Positions 60,284-64,000 of a DNA stretch of 64,000 nt are shown here, piece by piece; position 1 is the stretch's first letter; every line of letters starts with the position of its first letter. Where the stretch lies: contig CM042088.1 of the NCBI GenBank assembly GCA_023512835.1, positions 46,140,699 through 46,204,698 of the forward strand, given 5' to 3'. A model generated the notes under the pieces. That model had not been told where the DNA came from and searched no databases. It saw nothing but the letters and a program-made list of their open reading frames with translations. A program made the translations under genes and the position numbers. Source of the DNA: Taxillus chinensis (taxonomy: Eukaryota; Streptophyta; Magnoliopsida; Santalales; Loranthaceae).

Positions 60284-61115
60284 AAATATGACACTAATAA
60301 TTAGTTATCTTATAAAAAAAACGCATCATTAATTTCTCAACAAATTATCACAATGTCACTAGCTAATATATCATTAATTCAGTGGTGGGGGTTAATATAT
60401 TAATTTAATTAAAATTTCAGCTGTGGTGGGAAACGGGTTCCTGGCCAAAGGAATGACGATAGAGAACTCGGCGGGGCCAAGCGAGCATCAGGCAGTGGCG
60501 GTGAGGAGCGGGTCGGACCTGTCGGCGTTCTACCAGTGCAGCTTCGTGGGGTACCAGGACACCCTCTACGTCCACTCCCAGCGTCAGTACTACCGCGAGT
60601 GCGACATCTACGGGACCGTAGACTTCGTGTTCGGCGACGCAGCCGCCGTCCTCCAAAACTGCAACTTGTACGCCCGGAAGCCCAACCCAGGGCAGAAGAA
60701 CATCGTGACGGCGCAGGGGCGAGAGGATCCGAACCAGAACACCGGCATTTCCATCCTCAACTGTAAGATCGCTGCCGCATCGGACTTGGTGTCGTCCAGT
60801 TTCCCGACCAGGACCTACCTGGGGCGACCCTGGAGGGAGTACTCCCGGACCGTCATCCTCAACTCCTTCATAGGAGACCTGATTGACCCGGCGGGGTGGC
60901 TGGAGTGGTCCCGGGATTTCGGTCTGAAAACGCTGTACTACGGGGAGTACATGAATAGAGGGCCCGGGGCGAACACCAGCGCCAGGGTGAGGTGGCCTGG
61001 ATACCGCGTCATCAATACCTCAGCAGAGGCTGCTCAGTTCGCTGCTGGGCCTTTTATCCAGGGCTCCCTGTGGCTGCCCAACACCGGCTTTCCCTATAAT
61101 TTGAGTCTCGCTTGA
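58067..61115 (+). CDS. Type I pectinesterase with N-terminal inhibitor (PMEI) domain
   Basis: Two exons, 58067-59126 and 60421-61115 (one GT-AG intron, phase 1), give about 584 residues. A hydrophobic segment (about 15-29, [14 protein letters not shown]) is a signal peptide or anchor. A short Asp-rich spacer follows, then the PMEI pro-domain with the usual cysteines ([25 protein letters not shown]), a possible processing site RRPL (230-233), and the catalytic domain from about 270. Active-site elements are intact: QAVA (Q377), QDTL (Q399, D400), DFVFG (D421) and LGRPW (R489). The enzyme removes methyl groups from cell-wall homogalacturonan; the pro-domain is thought to hold it inactive until cleavage in the Golgi. 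The start chosen is the first ATG; a second in-frame ATG (MVTLVLL, codon 16) would still leave a signal peptide. Confidence 0.96.
60246..60283. repeat. Compound AT/TG microsatellite
   Basis: An AT run followed directly by about 11 TG units in the intron of the pectinesterase gene. This intron also has a second AT tract near 60,004-60,021. Confidence 0.9.
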
Positions 61116-61353
61116 CCCACTCCTCGCCCACCCCCACCCTCAATCCATGCATCTCTCAGGCCCACTGGCCCACCTGCTTCTGCTTGCATCTTCATTTCAA
61201 CATCTTTCAAGACCTTCTGCTTGCATCTTCATTACTATTGCTACTACTCAACCTGTGCCGCCAATATTATTATTATTTATTAATATTGTATTATTACTTT
61301 CTTGGTCTTCTTGGTCCTCCCTCCAAATATGTCATCCAGCTGGCTTAAAGTCT

Positions 61354-61359
61354 AATAAA
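61354..61359 (+). terminator. Candidate poly(A) signal of the pectinesterase gene
   Basis: AATAAA lies about 240 bases after the stop codon, in a plausible position for the 3' UTR end. Confidence 0.45.
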
Positions 61360-61379
61360 AATAGTTGACTCCAATCACA

Positions 61380-64000
61380 TTCTCACACCCAGCCTAATAT
61401 GTTTTTTAAAAAACAAACATAAAAAATTATAAAAATCAGTTTATATTTAATTTTTTATAAGATTTATAAAATATTTTTTTATGAAAATATTAAATTATAT
61501 ATAATTTATATTATATTTATATTTTTATAATTTTTACATATTAAATTATAAAAAAAATATAAAATATTATTTTAATGATATATGAATAATTTAAAAAAAT
61601 TTATTATGGTGTATATTTTGATAGGAAAACAAAAATTATTTAAATTTATAAAATAAAAAATATTAATAGAAAACAGTTGCTCATACGTTCGTTGAATGAT
61701 GAGTTAGTTTATTCGGTATGCAAGCAAATATACTGTGGTCGCATACCATAAAACAGTACCGGGCAAATATACTGTGGTCGCAAATATTAATGTACGTTCA
61801 ACACAAAAACTCATCCTTCAAAATCAATGTGTCTGGTTTTTTTAACTCATCAGTAATTAACAACTTCTATTTATCATTCCGTCGATCCAACATATTAAAC
61901 CAAAAGCAACATTAAATAAATAAATAAATAAAAGAACAACGCCCCAAGCCCAAGTCTTGGAAGAATTTTAGATAGAAAAATAGTGAGAGAAATAAAAAAA
62001 AAGTATTGTTCATTTGGGTGGAAAATTAATGGTAGAAAAAATATTTTTATATTATAGTGTAATTAAGATTAGAAAAAAAGTAAAAAAAAAATAGTATTAT
62101 TTAAAATATTATTTTTGCTCTTTTGTATATATTTGTGTCAATAGGTAAAGAGAAAGAGAGAGAAATTTTATCTTTAATTTGGGTTGGATGAAGTTTATTC
62201 AATCTCGTAATATAATAACAGACTAGCTATCACGAAAAGGTTGAGAATGACATACACACGACTAGTTTGATACGTAATAATATTTACTATTGTTATGTTA
62301 TGGGTTGAAGGAATTTCTTTTTATTTGAATTAAAAATAAGTTTTGTCCTAAAAAAGATAATTTTATAATTTTAATTTTTTCTCCTAGAAAATTATATCAT
62401 TTTGATTGTTATAAAAATAACCTTAAATTTTCATATCTTTTTCTTTTCAAATCCCATTTTCCATTTTCCACCCATTACCGAACACAAGAAAATGAATTTC
62501 ATATATCTTTTCTACCCACCCCTCATTTTCTATACATTTTTCATAGATAACAAACAAAAATGTACAAACACTGTTTTAGGTGACAGTCAAAAATGTTAGA
62601 TAATAGTCAAAAACATTTATTGCTTCGCCACATAAAATTTAAAATTTTAAAAACTCTAACAGCTTTTGATCATTGCTTGAAGTTTCTTAAAAATTATATT
62701 ATATATAATATTAATTTTTAATAAATAAATATATATAGCTGCATATTTTTATAATATATATTAATTATTCAATTTATATTTAATAAAAATATTTATTTAT
62801 ATATTATAATATATAATTATCATATTTAAATATTATAATATATGGATAATGTGATAGAAAACAGTTTCTCCAAGAAACTGTTTAAATATATATACACACA
62901 CATTATACATATAAATATACATATTTTATATAATATTGTAAAATATATTTTTGAGGAAAAGAAAACATAGGGTGAAAAGGCTGTGATAGAAAACTCGGTA
63001 AGCAATATCATATTCAAGTCTTTCCCATTCAGAAAACAAAAATAAAAAGCAACATATGATGAAGGAATAAATTAACCCAGATGACCATCACAAACATAAA
63101 GTTTCTATATATCGTGAGTTCCATATGAAGTAGCCCCAACATATACCGCATAATGAAGCAAAGAACTATATATATACCAGGAAATTATTTATATATAATT
63201 TATAATTTTTTTCATTTTAATTTTTTTTTCGGAAAATTATTTTATAAACAAAACGCGCGTCTTCTTGAATGAAGCTTTTTTTGGACACAAAAAATATAAA
63301 TTTAACTGATTAGACTAATAGCTTCTCTCTCATTGGTTCAAGGGGCTGTGAATACAGTGTTTAATTGAAAACAAGCTTCTTCTTCTTCTTTCCGCTTGTT
63401 GTTAAAAAAAAAAAGTATTCTCAGAACAAAATTTTAAAAATAGAAAAAAATCACAATTAACAACTCGGAGCTCTTCTTCAAACCTAAAAATTTATAAAGA
63501 TGGAAATGTACATGATATGTTTGATTTTATTTTTTAATGGAAAACTTTTGGTGTGCGTCTCTCTCTATATATATTGATAAATAATTCAACGATGGTCTTT
63601 TGAAAACTGTTTTATTGATTTAAACAATGGTTAGTAAATCTCCAACCGCGCCAAACCGGTAGTCAAAGTTCTAATTATATTATATAGCCACTAGTTATAT
63701 GTAGAGCGTTCTATTACGAACAACTCAGTTGTTGGGTTGTAATCAATTAATTAGATTTCAGATGAGACGGACGCGTTTAAGTTTTGGTCGATATCCATGT
63801 TGACGGTACACTAGCACGATCCTAATTAGTCTTCTCCCCACCAACCCACACAAGCAACGATATTTATTATAAATTAAAAAAAAAACACTCATGCATATAC
63901 GTACCTATCCGTCCTATAAATACAGCTCAAAACCCAAAGCCAATAATATTCTTCATCAGAGTGCGCAACACGTACACTCCATTCTCTCCGTAATTATTTA
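61380..64000. other. AT-rich intergenic region to the window end
   Basis: No gene is seen. It is very AT-rich, with a 20-bp perfect direct repeat (61,724-61,743 and 61,763-61,782) and AT tracts near 62,690-62,840. The last 100 bases look like a promoter and leader. Confidence 0.6.
63915..63922 (+). promoter_or_regulatory. TATA box of a gene beyond the right edge
   Basis: TATAAATA in 'cctataaatacagctc' is followed by a CA-rich, leader-like stretch without a start codon in frame with a long ORF. This suggests transcription starting about 63,945 and a coding region outside the window. Confidence 0.5.

Noticed and set aside
1..64000. CRISPR array, prophage, bacterial operon or rRNA/tRNA gene
   Set aside because: The sequence is plant nuclear DNA. 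The only regularly spaced repeats are telomere-like, microsatellite or subtelomeric, and the only tRNA-like boxes belong to SINEs.

Overview
The window is nuclear DNA of a seed plant, most likely a eudicot. The evidence is plant-type telomere motifs (CCCTAAA), intron-rich genes whose products are plant-specific (chloroplast SRP54, a PRT1-type N-degron E3 ligase, a PMEI-pectin methylesterase), and typical plant transposable elements (copia, gypsy, hAT, LINE, Au-like SINE, MITEs). The species cannot be named from sequence alone.

Layout. Positions 1-8,880 are gene-free and look subtelomeric: tandem, partly degenerate copies of an AT-rich repeat unit of about 3.1 kb, each full copy carrying an internal duplication of about 505 bp. 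The first copy contains a block of about 1 kb of telomere-like and variant-telomere repeats (about 2,494-3,500). Positions 8,880-15,570 are a transition zone: a GC-rich island with two abutting perfect inverted repeats, low-complexity DNA, and two decayed LINE fragments.

From 15,572 on there are six protein-coding genes, all split by introns. (1) A zinc-independent quinone-oxidoreductase-like MDR protein (minus, 15,572-21,578, 6 exons). (2) Divergent from it across about 330 bp, a probable mitochondrial TIM21/COA1-like membrane protein (plus, 21,909-28,122, 3 exons). (3) A PRT1-type E3 ubiquitin ligase with two RING fingers and a ZZ finger (plus, 30,719-35,692, 7 exons). (4) Convergent with it, a conserved, probably plastid protein of unknown function, perhaps DUF3685 (minus, 36,755-41,102, 7 exons). 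(5) Divergent from that, cpSRP54 (plus, 43,667-56,127, 15 exons). (6) A type I pectin methylesterase with an inhibitor pro-domain (plus, 58,067-61,115, 2 exons). A TATA box at 63,915 suggests a seventh gene starting at or beyond the right edge. In all six models the exon phases add up to one open frame, giving about 363, 462, 463, 523, 580 and 584 residues.

The genes do not form a pathway. Their introns hold most of the transposon load: a gypsy gag remnant in gene 1, a copia element interrupted by a hAT remnant in gene 2, SINEs in genes 4 and 5, and a LINE tail in gene 5. I found no CRISPR, no tRNA or rRNA gene, and no clear evidence of a wholly new biological system. The most unusual structures are the variant-telomere block inside a subtelomeric repeat copy, a 33-bp copy of an exon inside the neighbouring intron of the same gene, the abutting palindromes at 8,981-9,032, and a predicted GC-AG intron in gene 4.
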